NCBI GenBank assembly: GCA_009774765.1
Contig: VSOK01000032.1
Location: 1-31,908 of the forward strand
Direction: 5' to 3'
DNA length: 31,908 bases
Source of the DNA: Bacteroidales bacterium
GTDB taxonomy: Bacteria; Bacteroidota; Bacteroidia; Bacteroidales; UBA932
Positions within the stretch are counted from its first letter, which is position 1. Every line of letters begins with the position of its first letter. A program made the translations under genes and the position numbers. Shown in pieces: positions 16,806 through 25,868 of this stretch. Under the pieces are notes generated by a model, which ran no database searches, was not told where the DNA came from, and was given only the letters and a program-made list of their open reading frames with translations.

Positions 16806-16824
16806 AATCCTGCAATTTACAGTT

Positions 16825-17580
16825 TTAACCTCTTATCTGCAAAACAAACCCCTCATCTGACAAAGGTTTCGTCAATGCGGACATATCTTCCGCGCTATAC
16901 TTCAAAAGCCCCTTTGCAGGAGTTTCCCTGTCTATGGTATATATCATAATCTCACGCGGTTTCAGTTCACGTACAAGATCCATCCACTCATCTATATTAT
17001 CCGCGGTGTCGAATCCTTCTCCGCGCAGAAACATTGTCTGAAGTATGAAATCCCCGCCGAACGACTTAAGGTTGTCCACCACTTCCCTGACACTGTAATT
17101 TCCTGACGGCCGGTTGATCAGAGCCGCACCCTCATCAGTTGCCGCATCTATCTTCAGAATCGGATTGTCAGCCTTCTTCAGAGCCTCAACCACTTCCTTT
17201 TTTCTCAGCATAGTGGCATTTGACAGGACTGAAATCTTTGCATCGGGGAAATATCTGTCCCTGAGCTCTACGGTCACATCCATTATTTCCGGGAAATGAG
17301 GATTCAGAGTAGGTTCTCCATTTCCGGAAAATGTAATGGAGTCAATCACAGTACCCTCCGCCGAACACGATTTCAGACTGTCTTCCAAGGCAAGCCGCAC
17401 CGCGTCAGCATCAGGCAGCCGAGGCTTGTCAACCTTTCCGTCCCTGTTCCATCCGCACTCACAGTATATACAGTCGAAATTGCACAGTTTGCCGTCTGAA
17501 GGCAACAGATTGACACCGAGAGAAGACCCGAGTCTCCTGCTCCTTATGGGTCCGAATACAATATCCTGAAAACGAAGCAT
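16825..17580 (-). CDS. Radical SAM protein (COG0731-like)
   Basis: The 251-residue protein carries the 4Fe-4S/SAM cysteine motif CNFDCIYC (C33, C37, C40) after an N-terminal FGPIRSRRLGSSLGVNL segment, then the SAM-binding SFSGNGEPTLNP, VLSNATML, and a lysine-aspartate segment LKIDAATDEG. This order resembles the COG0731 group often labelled wyosine-synthase-like; in bacteria without wyosine its reaction is unknown. The ATG at 17578-17580 is preferred over a TTG nine bases upstream. It follows the amidohydrolase stop by 10 bases, so the two are likely co-transcribed. Confidence 0.88.
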   Translation of the reverse strand: MLRFQDIVFGPIRSRRLGSSLGVNLLPSDGKLCNFDCIYCECGWNRDGKVDKPRLPDADAVRLALEDSLKSCSAEGTVIDSITFSGNGEPTLNPHFPEIMDVTVELRDRYFPDAKISVLSNATMLRKKEVVEALKKADNPILKIDAATDEGAALINRPSGNYSVREVVDNLKSFGGDFILQTMFLRGEGFDTADNIDEWMDLVRELKPREIMIYTIDRETPAKGLLKYSAEDMSALTKPLSDEGFVLQIRG

Positions 17581-17590
17581 ATCCAGCAAA

Positions 17591-18778
17591 TTAAACCAAC
17601 CTTGCCGAAGAGCTTGCGGAAGTCATCCTGCCTGATCCGTCAAGATTGTCTATCAGGACAAGCCCCGGCTTCTTTCCTGGCTCTAAAGTTCCGAGCACAG
17701 ACGACTTTGACAGGAATTCCGCACCGTTGCGGCAGGCCCATACAAGGATTTCCCCAAGACTGACATCCGGAAAAGCAGACTGCAGACAATACAACTCCTT
17801 TGCCATATCAAGGTCATCATTGCTTGAAAGCGAATCTGTCCCGACAGTAATCCTGAGCCCGAGTTTCCTCATCATATCCACAGGAGGAAGCATATTATGT
17901 ATGAAAAGATTAGACAGAGGACATACAGCCCAATACACGTTCTTGAATACGTCAAGAGCAGCCGCTGCGGCCTCTTCAGTAAGACATACATTATGCACCA
18001 GCAGGATATGCTCTTCAAACGGAGCCTGATGAACTTTCAGAAGCCTGTCTATGAAATACATAAGGGAAGGTTTACCGGTTACGGGAGGTGTGCTCATACC
18101 GGCATTCCTGCGGTTGTCCGCCATCTCTCCGGTACCGTACATCATCATCTCCTCCTCCTGGATACTTTCCTGGGAATGATATGAAAGAAAACCTTTGGCA
18201 AGTCCTTCAGCAGATGCAGCCGTCACAAGCTCAGGGCTCATCGTATAGCAGGCGTGCGGAGTCACCGAAGCATCCAGTCCATATTCACCGGCTACCGCCT
18301 CCAGTTTTTTCGCCCCTTCCACAACAGCCGCACAATCTTCCGGCTCAGTCCCGAAAACTTCTATGAAAGTCCTCGTATACATAGGAGAAACAGCCTTGAC
18401 AGCGAAACTGTCATCACAGTTGCTGATATCCGCCATAGCTGACACGCCCTGCCTCCACATACTGTCCATCTCCCTCGTCAGGTCGGAAATCTTCTTATCC
18501 CTGCCGGAACTGTCACGCAGAGCATTTATCTGATCGATGAAGCCGGCCATACCCGAACCCTTATAGAATTTTCCCTTGAGATGGGACAATTCAACGTGAC
18601 AATGGCAATTGACAAATCCTGGGGCTACAGCACCTCTATAAAAGACAGGTTCAGAAGATATGTCTTCACACTTGCCTGTACGTATGACAGTACCGTCATC
18701 TTCAATCTCAACGAAACCGTCAACAACAGGCTCCGTATTCTCCAATGTATAAATATATGACGCCGCTATCCTTTTCAT
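17591..18778 (-). CDS. Amidohydrolase-superfamily metal-dependent hydrolase/deaminase
   Basis: The 395-residue protein has an N-terminal composite beta-domain and a TIM barrel with the expected metal ligands: HCHVELSH in strand 1, SYHSQES (histidine and glutamate), LLVHNVCL, and the late aspartate in GTDSLSSND. The GTDSLSSND and HCHVELSH combination places it with ATZ/TRZ-type hydrolases and nucleoside-type deaminases such as 5'-deoxyadenosine/S-adenosylhomocysteine or aminofutalosine deaminases. The substrate cannot be fixed from sequence. It lies between a DUF4296 lipoprotein (11 bases) and a radical SAM protein. Confidence 0.87.
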   Translation of the reverse strand: MKRIAASYIYTLENTEPVVDGFVEIEDDGTVIRTGKCEDISSEPVFYRGAVAPGFVNCHCHVELSHLKGKFYKGSGMAGFIDQINALRDSSGRDKKISDLTREMDSMWRQGVSAMADISNCDDSFAVKAVSPMYTRTFIEVFGTEPEDCAAVVEGAKKLEAVAGEYGLDASVTPHACYTMSPELVTAASAEGLAKGFLSYHSQESIQEEEMMMYGTGEMADNRRNAGMSTPPVTGKPSLMYFIDRLLKVHQAPFEEHILLVHNVCLTEEAAAAALDVFKNVYWAVCPLSNLFIHNMLPPVDMMRKLGLRITVGTDSLSSNDDLDMAKELYCLQSAFPDVSLGEILVWACRNGAEFLSKSSVLGTLEPGKKPGLVLIDNLDGSGRMTSASSSARLV

Positions 18779-18789
18779 TCAATCAACAT

Positions 18790-19479
18790 TTATTCAATCA
18801 TTTTTATTCTGGAACCGTCGGATATCATACCATCCGCACGCTTCCTGTCCAATACAGGGACAATGCCGGAGACAGGAACTGAAGCCTTCAGGGTATCAGG
18901 CACAGCAGCCAAAGTATCGGCAACAGTATCCCTTACGGCGACGACCATCTCCGGACCGAAATAAGCAGTATCCATCCAGGCACGCGCATCAAAATAAAGC
19001 TGTCCGCCGGCAGAATCCACATAAAACATCAGGCTGTCCTCTCTGAATACATCAGGATTGCCGATACCTGTAAGATAATATATCCTGTCAGGCCTGAAAG
19101 CCTCCGTCTCATCCTGGAGCTTCTCCAGAGATTCAAGACGTGCCTTTTCCTTCTTCAATTCCTTTATATCCTTCTCGATAAGGACGGCCGATTCACGCAG
19201 AATCCTCGCAAAGCGGTCAGGATCATTTATATAATACGCCATACTCGCCCTGTAGTCATCCGACGTATAGCCGTATTTTTCAAATATAGGTTCATATACA
19301 AACGAGGTGTCAGCCATATTCCTGGCCACCCTGTCAGCATTTATAAGCTGGTCTGCAATGAACATATCCGCATAGATTTTTGTCATGACCGATCTTGGGA
19401 TAACCTTGCCGTCCCTGCCACTGCAGGAGACAAGCATAAAGGCCACCGCCAACATCATATATAGGCAGATACGTTTCAT
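18790..19479 (-). CDS. DUF4296 lipoprotein
   Basis: The 229-residue protein has a lipobox ending at Cys19 (MLVSC) and a helical N-terminal domain of the DUF4296 type (IPRSVMTKIYADMFIADQLI, then FEKYGYTSDDYRASMAYYINDPDRFARIL). A charged coiled coil follows (about 105-125), and then a low-complexity C-terminal part. DUF4296 proteins are common in Bacteroidota and have no known function. It starts 3 bases after the pheT stop, so the two are in one operon. Confidence 0.85.
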   Translation of the reverse strand: MKRICLYMMLAVAFMLVSCSGRDGKVIPRSVMTKIYADMFIADQLINADRVARNMADTSFVYEPIFEKYGYTSDDYRASMAYYINDPDRFARILRESAVLIEKDIKELKKEKARLESLEKLQDETEAFRPDRIYYLTGIGNPDVFREDSLMFYVDSAGGQLYFDARAWMDTAYFGPEMVVAVRDTVADTLAAVPDTLKASVPVSGIVPVLDRKRADGMISDGSRIKMIE

Positions 19480-19482
19480 CAG

Positions 19483-21930
19483 CTATCTCAGAACAGCTCC
19501 GAACTCATTTGTAAAGGTAGAGAGCAGCTTATTCATTATCCTCTCCACATCACTGTCCGTCAGAGTCTTGTCCACATCCTGAAGCACAAAGTTGAGTGCA
19601 TACTGCTTTTTGCCCTGCGGAATCTTGTCACCTCTGTAGACATCAAACAAGGTAACCTGCTTGAGCATCTTCTTACCTGCCCTGAACGCGCTTTTGCGCA
19701 GAGAGGCATAGGAGACGCTTTCATCAAGAAGGATCGCAAGGTCGCGTCTGACTTCAGGGAATTTAGGAAGTTCCTTATAACGTATCTTGTCTCTCTTCAC
19801 GAGCTCGAAGAGGACGTCCCATCTGATTTCCGCTGCAAATACAGGCTGTTTGATACCGAACTGTTTGAGTCTCGCATTTGATATCGTACCCATCACCGCA
19901 AGTACCTTTCCTGTACCAGGAAGCCTGTAGACAAGACCTTCAGAGAAGATGTCAGCAGGGGCAGCCTCAAACTCCATAGAATAGATGTCAGCTCCGAAAC
20001 GTTTCAGAAGCAGCTCAAGATATCCTTTAAGCTGGAAATAGTTTCCCTTCTGAGGTTCATTGCGCCACGATTTTTCTCCTGTACCTGTCATAAACATAGC
20101 ATAACACTGATGCTCATCGTATGATTCAAGCGAAGCGCCGTCAGCCCCTTCTTTCAAAGAGTACACGGAACCATATTCAAAAGTCCTCAGATTTGTCATC
20201 TGACGGTTGATATTGTACGCAATAACCTCAAGACCATTGAAAAGCAGAGTCTGACGCATTACATTCAGGTCCGAACTCAATGGGTTGAGAATCCTGACAC
20301 AGGCAGACTCAGGGAATGTCTTCAGCGAAGCATAGTATTCAGACTTGGTAAGGGAGTTGTTCATTGTCTCCACAAAACCGTTGGACGCAAGAAAATCCGA
20401 TATGGTATTTCTCACAAGCTCCGGTTCCGGCTTTGATGTAGCATTTATAGACATCCTAACTCCGGAAGGAAGTTCAATGTTGTTGTACCCGTAGATCCTG
20501 AGTATTTCCTCCACAACATCACACTCACGATAAACATCTATCATATAAGACGGCACGGCAACCTTGGCCCCATTGTCCGTTTTTTCTATGAACTCGTATG
20601 AAAGATACGTAAGAATATTCTCTATGGTATCGTGTCCTATCTTCTTTCCTATAAATGACTCTATCCTGTCATAGTCAAGGTCCACAACCTTCTTTTCAAT
20701 CTTCTCAGGATAGAACTCCTGCATCCTGCCGACAACACGTCCTCCGGCCAGCTCCTGGATAAGAAGAGCCGCACGCTTTGAGGCATACTCAACTACAAGA
20801 GGATCTGCCCCTCTTTCATAGCGGAATGAAGCATCAGTCTTCAGCGTATGCCTCTTTGAGCTTTTCCTGACAGATACCGGATTAAAATATGCACTCTCCA
20901 GGAACACATCCGTTGTTGTCTCGACTGTACCTGAATCAAGTCCTCCGAAAACACCGGCCAGGCACATTGCCTTCTCAGTATCCGCAATCATAAGATCCGA
21001 TGCCGAAAGAGTCCTTTCCACGCCGTCAAGGGTCACAAACTTCTCTCCCTCGTCAGCACGACGCACGATCACCTTGTTCCCGCTGATCCTGGATGCGTCA
21101 AAAGCATGGAGAGGCTGCCCGGTCTCCATCAGAACGAAATTCGTGATATCAACGACATTATTGATAGGCCTGAGCCCTATCGCAAGAAGCTTTTTCTGCA
21201 TCCATTCCGGAGAAGGAGCTACCTTTACACCTTTGATTGTCACTCCCGTATATCTCGGAGCACCGTCAGCGGCAAGCACTTCGACAGGAATCGCCTCCTC
21301 TGTACCGTCTCCTTCTTCAAAAGCCGAAACATCCGGCAATATCAGCTCACAGTCAATATTGTTCAATTTCAGATATGCATACAGATCGCGGGCTACACCG
21401 ATATGTGATGCCGCATCAATTCTGTTGGCCGTAAGACCGATCTCAATAATCGCATCAGTCTCAAGATTGAGATAATCCTTGGCCGGAGTTCCAGGCACCG
21501 CATCAGGATCAAGAACCATAATGCCATCGTGCGAAGCTCCTATTCCAAGCTCATCTTCAGCGCAGATCATACCGAAAGACTCCACTCCTCTGATCTTTGA
21601 TTTCTTGATCTTGAAATCCTCTCCGAGCACTGTCCCCACTGTCGCCAGCAGAACTTTCTGCCCGGCAGCCACATTGGGAGCACCGCATACCACCTGCAGA
21701 AGCTCACCCTCTCCGGTATTGAGCTTTGTTATATGAAGATGATCGGAATCAGGATGTTCCACACATTCCACAACTTCCGCCACAATCACACCCGCAAGTC
21801 CTCCTGGAATCGATTCCACCTGTTCAAGCGCATCCACTTCCAATCCTATCGAAGTCAGGGCCGATGCGACCTCCTCCGGAGAAAGATCGCATTTGAGATA
21901 ATCCTTAAGCCAATTATATGAAATTTTCAT
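19483..21930 (-). CDS. pheT: Phenylalanyl-tRNA synthetase beta subunit
   Basis: The 815-residue protein has the normal bacterial layout. An N-terminal piece MKISYNWLKDYL leads to an EMAP-like tRNA-binding domain (about 40-150, with GVIVAEVVECVEHPDSDHLHI). B3/B4 editing domains (about 210-400) include the GLRPINNVVDITNFV and TGQPLHAFDA segments. B5, the catalytic-like core and a C-terminal FDX-ACB domain (about 720-815, KFPEVRRDLAILLD to the end) complete it. With PheS it forms the alpha2-beta2 enzyme that charges tRNA-Phe; pheS is not in this window, so the pair is split. It follows ftsY by 33 bases. Confidence 0.97.
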   Translation of the reverse strand: MKISYNWLKDYLKCDLSPEEVASALTSIGLEVDALEQVESIPGGLAGVIVAEVVECVEHPDSDHLHITKLNTGEGELLQVVCGAPNVAAGQKVLLATVGTVLGEDFKIKKSKIRGVESFGMICAEDELGIGASHDGIMVLDPDAVPGTPAKDYLNLETDAIIEIGLTANRIDAASHIGVARDLYAYLKLNNIDCELILPDVSAFEEGDGTEEAIPVEVLAADGAPRYTGVTIKGVKVAPSPEWMQKKLLAIGLRPINNVVDITNFVLMETGQPLHAFDASRISGNKVIVRRADEGEKFVTLDGVERTLSASDLMIADTEKAMCLAGVFGGLDSGTVETTTDVFLESAYFNPVSVRKSSKRHTLKTDASFRYERGADPLVVEYASKRAALLIQELAGGRVVGRMQEFYPEKIEKKVVDLDYDRIESFIGKKIGHDTIENILTYLSYEFIEKTDNGAKVAVPSYMIDVYRECDVVEEILRIYGYNNIELPSGVRMSINATSKPEPELVRNTISDFLASNGFVETMNNSLTKSEYYASLKTFPESACVRILNPLSSDLNVMRQTLLFNGLEVIAYNINRQMTNLRTFEYGSVYSLKEGADGASLESYDEHQCYAMFMTGTGEKSWRNEPQKGNYFQLKGYLELLLKRFGADIYSMEFEAAPADIFSEGLVYRLPGTGKVLAVMGTISNARLKQFGIKQPVFAAEIRWDVLFELVKRDKIRYKELPKFPEVRRDLAILLDESVSYASLRKSAFRAGKKMLKQVTLFDVYRGDKIPQGKKQYALNFVLQDVDKTLTDSDVERIMNKLLSTFTNEFGAVLR

Positions 21931-21963
21931 CGTATGAATATTTTAAACCGCGTTTATTGTAAT

Positions 21964-22905
21964 CTATTTTTTGAAATCATCCTTTGAGAAAAGAGACTGC
22001 ACAAATTCTTTCTTGTCGAACACCTTCAGGTCATCCACACCTTCACCGATTCCGACGAATTTTATAGGGATGCGGAACTGGTCCACAATTCCTATAACAA
22101 CCCCTCCTTTGGCCGAACCGTCAAGTTTGGTAACCGCCAGAGCCGTCACGTCAGTAGCACGCGAGAACTCCTTGGCCTGCTGGAAAGCATTCTGACCGGT
22201 AGAACCGTCAAGCACAAGAAGGACCTCGTGCGGAGCATCCGGAATGACCTTGCGCATAACATTGCGTATCTTAGTCAGTTCGTTCATAAGGTCTATACGG
22301 TTGTGAAGTCTTCCGGCTGTATCTATAATCACCACGTCCGCATCCTTTGCGACCGCAGAACGGACAGTGTCATACGCCACAGAGGCCGGATCAGAACCCA
22401 TATTCTGCTTTACGATGTCAACTCCTGCCCTTTCCGCCCATATTGTAAGCTGGTCCACGGCTGCAGCCCTGAATGTATCAGCGGCACCGAGCACGACCTT
22501 CTTACCCTGAGCTCTGAGAGAACTTGCAAGTTTGCCTATAGTCGTTGTCTTTCCGACACCATTGACTCCGACTACCATTATGACATACGGCTTTACTGAG
22601 AAATCAAATGGTATTACAGCATCATCGGAAGTCTCCCCGTCCTTTATATTCAGCAGGGAGGCGATCTCATCACGGAGCATATCCATAAGTTCGTCAAACG
22701 AAAGGTACTTGTCCCTCTCGACCCTGTCCTGAAGATTGTCGATAATCTTGAGCGTAGTATCAACTCCCATATCAGAAGCGACAAGAGCCTCCTCTATGGC
22801 ATCCAGCAGATCATCGTCCACTTTGGATTTGCCTGCAACCGCCCTTGAAATACGTTCGAAGAAACTCTTTTTGGTCTTCTGTACACCTTTATCAAAAATC
22901 CCCAT
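21964..22905 (-). CDS. ftsY: Signal recognition particle receptor FtsY
   Basis: The 313-residue GTPase has a short helical N domain (about 10-85) and the G domain: P-loop VGVNGVGKTTT (about 112-122), DTFRAAA, DTAGR, and TKLDGSAKGG. It docks SRP-ribosome complexes at the inner membrane for co-translational insertion. It lacks the long acidic A domain of E. coli FtsY, as do many bacterial FtsY proteins. A TAAATTTG promoter box lies 30 bases upstream. Confidence 0.97.
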   Translation of the reverse strand: MGIFDKGVQKTKKSFFERISRAVAGKSKVDDDLLDAIEEALVASDMGVDTTLKIIDNLQDRVERDKYLSFDELMDMLRDEIASLLNIKDGETSDDAVIPFDFSVKPYVIMVVGVNGVGKTTTIGKLASSLRAQGKKVVLGAADTFRAAAVDQLTIWAERAGVDIVKQNMGSDPASVAYDTVRSAVAKDADVVIIDTAGRLHNRIDLMNELTKIRNVMRKVIPDAPHEVLLVLDGSTGQNAFQQAKEFSRATDVTALAVTKLDGSAKGGVVIGIVDQFRIPIKFVGIGEGVDDLKVFDKKEFVQSLFSKDDFKK

Positions 22906-23120
22906 AATTCAGAATCATTTAACTTGCGAAAATACAAATTTATTCTCACAATACGAAAAAAATGAATTTCGGGGACGACTCCCGAACAAATTCAAGCCAA
23001 ATCACCGAATCGCGAATTACTTGATTACCTTTTGATGTTCAAAATATTCCCGTGACAATTTGTAGAAAAACGGGAAATATTCAGCAACTCCTGCCACCTC
23101 TATCTATAACCCATATACAA
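22906..23120 (-). promoter_or_regulatory. Intergenic region upstream of ftsY with a putative promoter
   Basis: The minus strand has TAAATTTG at 22935-22942, a match to TAnnTTTG, about 30 bases before the ftsY start. No TTTG is seen at the -33 distance. The rest of the roughly 215 bases is AT-rich, and I see no gene or repeat in it. Confidence 0.4.
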
Positions 23121-23157
23121 CAAAAGAAACCGACTAAAAATGATTTTAGTCGGTTTC
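23121..23157 (-). terminator. Rho-independent terminator after the DUF4295 gene
   Basis: A perfect 14-bp stem (23126-23139 with 23144-23157) with a 4-base loop is followed on the minus strand by TTTTG. It lies 21 bases past the DUF4295 stop and separates the L28-L33-DUF4295 unit from ftsY. Confidence 0.85.
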
Positions 23158-23178
23158 GTCTTATGAATCCTAAAGGAA

Positions 23179-23337
23179 TTATTTCTTTGAGAAGAAGTCC
23201 TTTACTTTATCAGCCTCGACAAGCTCCTCTTTGAAAGCGTAAGCTCCGGTCTTTGAAGACTTGTCCATACGGATACATTTTACCATACTTTTAGCACCTG
23301 ACTTGGCGCTGAAGGTTGCGACTGCTTTCTTTGCCAT
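23179..23337 (-). CDS. DUF4295 family small protein
   Basis: This 52-residue basic protein begins MAKKAVATFSAKSGAKSMVK and ends VKDFFSKK. The family is conserved in Bacteroidota directly after rpmG, which points to a ribosome-linked role that has not been shown as far as I know. The ATG at 23335-23337 has a GGAGG Shine-Dalgarno-like sequence 9 bases upstream, unusual in this phylum. It follows rpmG by 17 bases. Confidence 0.9.
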   Translation of the reverse strand: MAKKAVATFSAKSGAKSMVKCIRMDKSSKTGAYAFKEELVEADKVKDFFSKK

Positions 23338-23354
23338 AATTCAATTCCTCCAGA

Positions 23355-23543
23355 TTATTTTATCTCGCGGTGAAGGGTAACCTTCTTCAGGAACGGATTA
23401 TATTTCTTACGCTCCAGACGCTCTGTAGTGTTCTTTTTGTTCTTAGTTGTAATGTATCTTGAGATACCTGGTACACCGCTCTCTCTCTGCTCAGTGCACT
23501 CAAGGATGACCTGCACCCTGTTACCTTTTGCTTTCTTTGCCAT
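23355..23543 (-). CDS. rpmG: 50S ribosomal protein L33
   Basis: The 62-residue protein starts MAKKAKGNRVQVILECTEQ and contains SRYITTKNKKNTTERLERKKYNP, the L33 core. The zinc-binding cysteine pairs of the zinc-dependent L33 form are absent; only one cysteine is seen, so this is the zinc-independent type. It lies 12 bases after rpmB. Confidence 0.96.
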   Translation of the reverse strand: MAKKAKGNRVQVILECTEQRESGVPGISRYITTKNKKNTTERLERKKYNPFLKKVTLHREIK

Positions 23544-23555
23544 AACTCAACGAGA

Positions 23556-23798
23556 TTAAACAAGGTTAATATATCCTTTATCCTGAGCATTCTTGATTGT
23601 TGCATCGAGACCATTCTTCTCTATGGTTCTGATACCTTTGCAAGACACCTTCAGTGTCACAAATCTCTGCTCTGCCTCTGACCAGAATTTTTTGGTCTTA
23701 AGGTTCAAGGCAAAAACGCGTTTTGTACGCCTTTTGGAATGGGAAACATTGTTTCCGATCATTCTCTTTCTTCCTGTAACTTGACAAACCTTTGCCAT
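23556..23798 (-). CDS. rpmB: 50S ribosomal protein L28
   Basis: The 80-residue protein begins MAKVCQVTGRKRMIGNNVSHS and has KRRTKRVFALNLKTKKFW and KVSCKGIRTIEKNGLD, which together define L28. It is the first gene of a three-gene ribosomal unit that continues with rpmG and DUF4295. Confidence 0.97.
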   Translation of the reverse strand: MAKVCQVTGRKRMIGNNVSHSKRRTKRVFALNLKTKKFWSEAEQRFVTLKVSCKGIRTIEKNGLDATIKNAQDKGYINLV

Positions 23799-23838
23799 TG
23801 TATATAACTTTTTTAATTATTTCAAAATTAGCGGGCTG

Positions 23839-23870
23839 CAAATATCGCGATTTTTTTCTGAAAAACCAAA
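23839..23870 (-). promoter_or_regulatory. Putative promoter of rpmB-rpmG-DUF4295
   Basis: On the minus strand TTTG (23870-23867) is followed after 20 bases by GATATTTG (23846-23839). The -33 box and spacing fit the Bacteroidota consensus, and the -7 box differs at one position. It lies 40 bases before the rpmB ATG, just past the lepB stop. Confidence 0.6.
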
Positions 23871-23873
23871 CGA

Positions 23874-25223
23874 TTACACAAATTTGAACAACCTGCGCCA
23901 TCTTATATTTTTCGGGAAAGACTTGTTTTTATCCGTTGAGAACCAGATGACTGCAGGTTTTCCCACAATATGGTCCTCCGGAACAAAACCCCAATACCTT
24001 GAATCCAAGGAATTGTGCCTGTTGTCTCCCATCATAAAATAATAATCCTGACTGAATGTATAGCTGTCTGACTCCTTGCCGTTTATAAAGATGACCCCAT
24101 CCCTGACATCCAGATCATTTCCTTCGTAGTCTCTGATAATTCTCTCATAAAGAGGAAGGTTATCCTGATTCAGCTCCACGGACGCGCCTTTCTGCGGTAC
24201 CCATATAGGACCGTAGTTGTCACGTGTCCATCTGAACTGCTCCGCGAAAGGAAATATCGTCAGATATGAATCCGGATAATCCGGTGGATAAACATCCAGG
24301 TTTTCATCTGCTGACACGACATTGGAATAAGCCCTGACCTGCTCAAGCATCCCTGCTGTAAGAGGCATTGAAGGGTATCCCGGCATTTCAGAATTGAACC
24401 ACAGCTCTCCCGTGTTCATCCCGAGATTGTCAAGATTCTTGGGATTTATCTTCTGTCCGTTGGTAACCACAGAGTAAGTGCTCTGAACTCCTTCCCAAAC
24501 TTCCTGCGGCACGGAATCAATATGCACTCTGCCGTCTATTATCTGAAGAGTGTCTCCGGCTACAGCCACACATCTCTTCACATAATGGTCCTTCTTGTCC
24601 ATAGGACGTACCTTTATAGGACCGTAATTGCGTATTGCATATTCTCTCCCCGCTGCCCTGACCATCATATGATAGTCCTCTGCTGGAGCCTTTGTCAGGA
24701 TGGTATCCCCGTTCGGAAATCCGAAAACCACATAATCCCCTCTTTTAACATTGCCGAAACCTTTAAGCCTCCTGTACCTGTTCTGGATGAGAGTCGAATA
24801 TGACTCCTTGCCTCCAGGAAGCACATTATGGGTAAAAGGAACCGTCAAAGGCGTCTGAGGGACTCTCGGACCATAGGAAAGCTTGCTTACGAACAGGTGG
24901 TCACCTGTAAGCAGTGAACTCTCCATAGATGAAGACGGTATCTTGAATGCCTGAAAAAAGAAAATATTGATGAATGTAACGACAACGACCGCAAAGATAA
25001 TGGCATCAAGCCAATCCAGAAGCACGTTATGCCTTTCCCCTTCCTTGTATTCTTTCTTCCAGAAAGTCCATTTCACCTTTCGGGTGATATGGTGGTCAAA
25101 AATGACTGCTATACCGAAGAGCCACCAATAATTTCCGAGCCAGATTACCCACAACGAATAGAGAAGCGTCCAGAATATGAAACGCGTCCATCTGTTGCGG
25201 TATAATTCATTCAAGCTCATCAT
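23874..25223 (-). CDS. lepB: Signal peptidase I
   Basis: The 449-residue protein has two N-terminal membrane segments (about 14-42 and 72-92). The catalytic serine lies in PSSSME (S99), the lysine base in HYVKRCVAVAGD (K216), and the structural box MMGDNRHNSLDSR is near the C-terminus. It removes signal peptides from exported proteins. It is longer than E. coli LepB (324 residues), with an extra region of about 120 residues or more between the lysine box and the GDNR box. The start is MM; either ATG is possible. It follows rplT by 20 bases with no terminator between, so it probably shares the thrS-infC-rpmI-rplT transcript. Confidence 0.95.
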   Translation of the reverse strand: MMSLNELYRNRWTRFIFWTLLYSLWVIWLGNYWWLFGIAVIFDHHITRKVKWTFWKKEYKEGERHNVLLDWLDAIIFAVVVVTFINIFFFQAFKIPSSSMESSLLTGDHLFVSKLSYGPRVPQTPLTVPFTHNVLPGGKESYSTLIQNRYRRLKGFGNVKRGDYVVFGFPNGDTILTKAPAEDYHMMVRAAGREYAIRNYGPIKVRPMDKKDHYVKRCVAVAGDTLQIIDGRVHIDSVPQEVWEGVQSTYSVVTNGQKINPKNLDNLGMNTGELWFNSEMPGYPSMPLTAGMLEQVRAYSNVVSADENLDVYPPDYPDSYLTIFPFAEQFRWTRDNYGPIWVPQKGASVELNQDNLPLYERIIRDYEGNDLDVRDGVIFINGKESDSYTFSQDYYFMMGDNRHNSLDSRYWGFVPEDHIVGKPAVIWFSTDKNKSFPKNIRWRRLFKFV

Positions 25224-25243
25224 AAAACTATTTGGAACTGCAA

Positions 25244-25588
25244 TTATTTTACAGAATTGATAATAGCTTCGAAAGCCTGAGGATTATTCATAGCAAGGTC
25301 TGCAAGAACCTTACGGTTGAGTCCGATGTTATTCTTGGCGATCTTACCCATAAACTGAGAGTAAGTCATACCGTACTGACGTGCAGCGGCATTGATACGC
25401 TGAATCCAAAGAGCACGGAAAGTACGTTTTTTAACTTTACGGTCACGATAAGCATAAGTAAGACCTTTTTCATAGGTGTTCTTTGCTACCGTCCAAACAT
25501 TTCTTCTTGCAAGAAAATTACCGCGGGTTCTTTTAAGAATTTTTTTGCGGCGTGCCCTTGAGGCAACTGAATTTACCGATCTTGGCAT
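25244..25588 (-). CDS. rplT: 50S ribosomal protein L20
   Basis: The 114-residue protein matches L20: MPRSVNSVASRARRKKIL, AYRDRKVKKRTFRALWIQRINAAAR, and the C-terminal helical domain GLNRKVLADLA. L20 is an early assembly protein of the large subunit and in several bacteria represses its own infC-rpmI-rplT operon. It follows rpmI by 85 bases, and I see no promoter box of consensus quality in that gap. Confidence 0.97.
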   Translation of the reverse strand: MPRSVNSVASRARRKKILKRTRGNFLARRNVWTVAKNTYEKGLTYAYRDRKVKKRTFRALWIQRINAAARQYGMTYSQFMGKIAKNNIGLNRKVLADLAMNNPQAFEAIINSVK

Positions 25589-25673
25589 AAATTTAACTGT
25601 TTTATGGAGGCAGTGTCCGTTACGGAACTTTCATACTGCATTCCAAGTTTAACTTAAAAAATAATTGTGAAGA

Positions 25674-25868
25674 CTAAAGGGCCAGCAAATCTTTTACCCT
25701 GTTTGTGTCAACAGCTGAAATAAGACCTACATGAGTCAGATTTCTTTTCTGTTTTTTTGTCTTCTTTGTGAGAATGTGGCTTTTGTAAGCGTGTTTTCTC
25801 TTGATTTTTCCCGTTCCGGTAAGCGTGAAACGCTTTTTCGAACCGGAGTTGGTTTTCAATTTTGGCAT
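25674..25868 (-). CDS. rpmI: 50S ribosomal protein L35
   Basis: The 64-residue protein starts MPKLKTNSGSKKRFTLTGTGKIKRKHAYKSHIL, the L35 pattern, and ends in KRNLTHVGLISAVDTNRVKDLLAL. It lies between infC and rplT, the conserved order. A small hairpin abuts its start codon (25869-25885). Confidence 0.96.
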   Translation of the reverse strand: MPKLKTNSGSKKRFTLTGTGKIKRKHAYKSHILTKKTKKQKRNLTHVGLISAVDTNRVKDLLAL

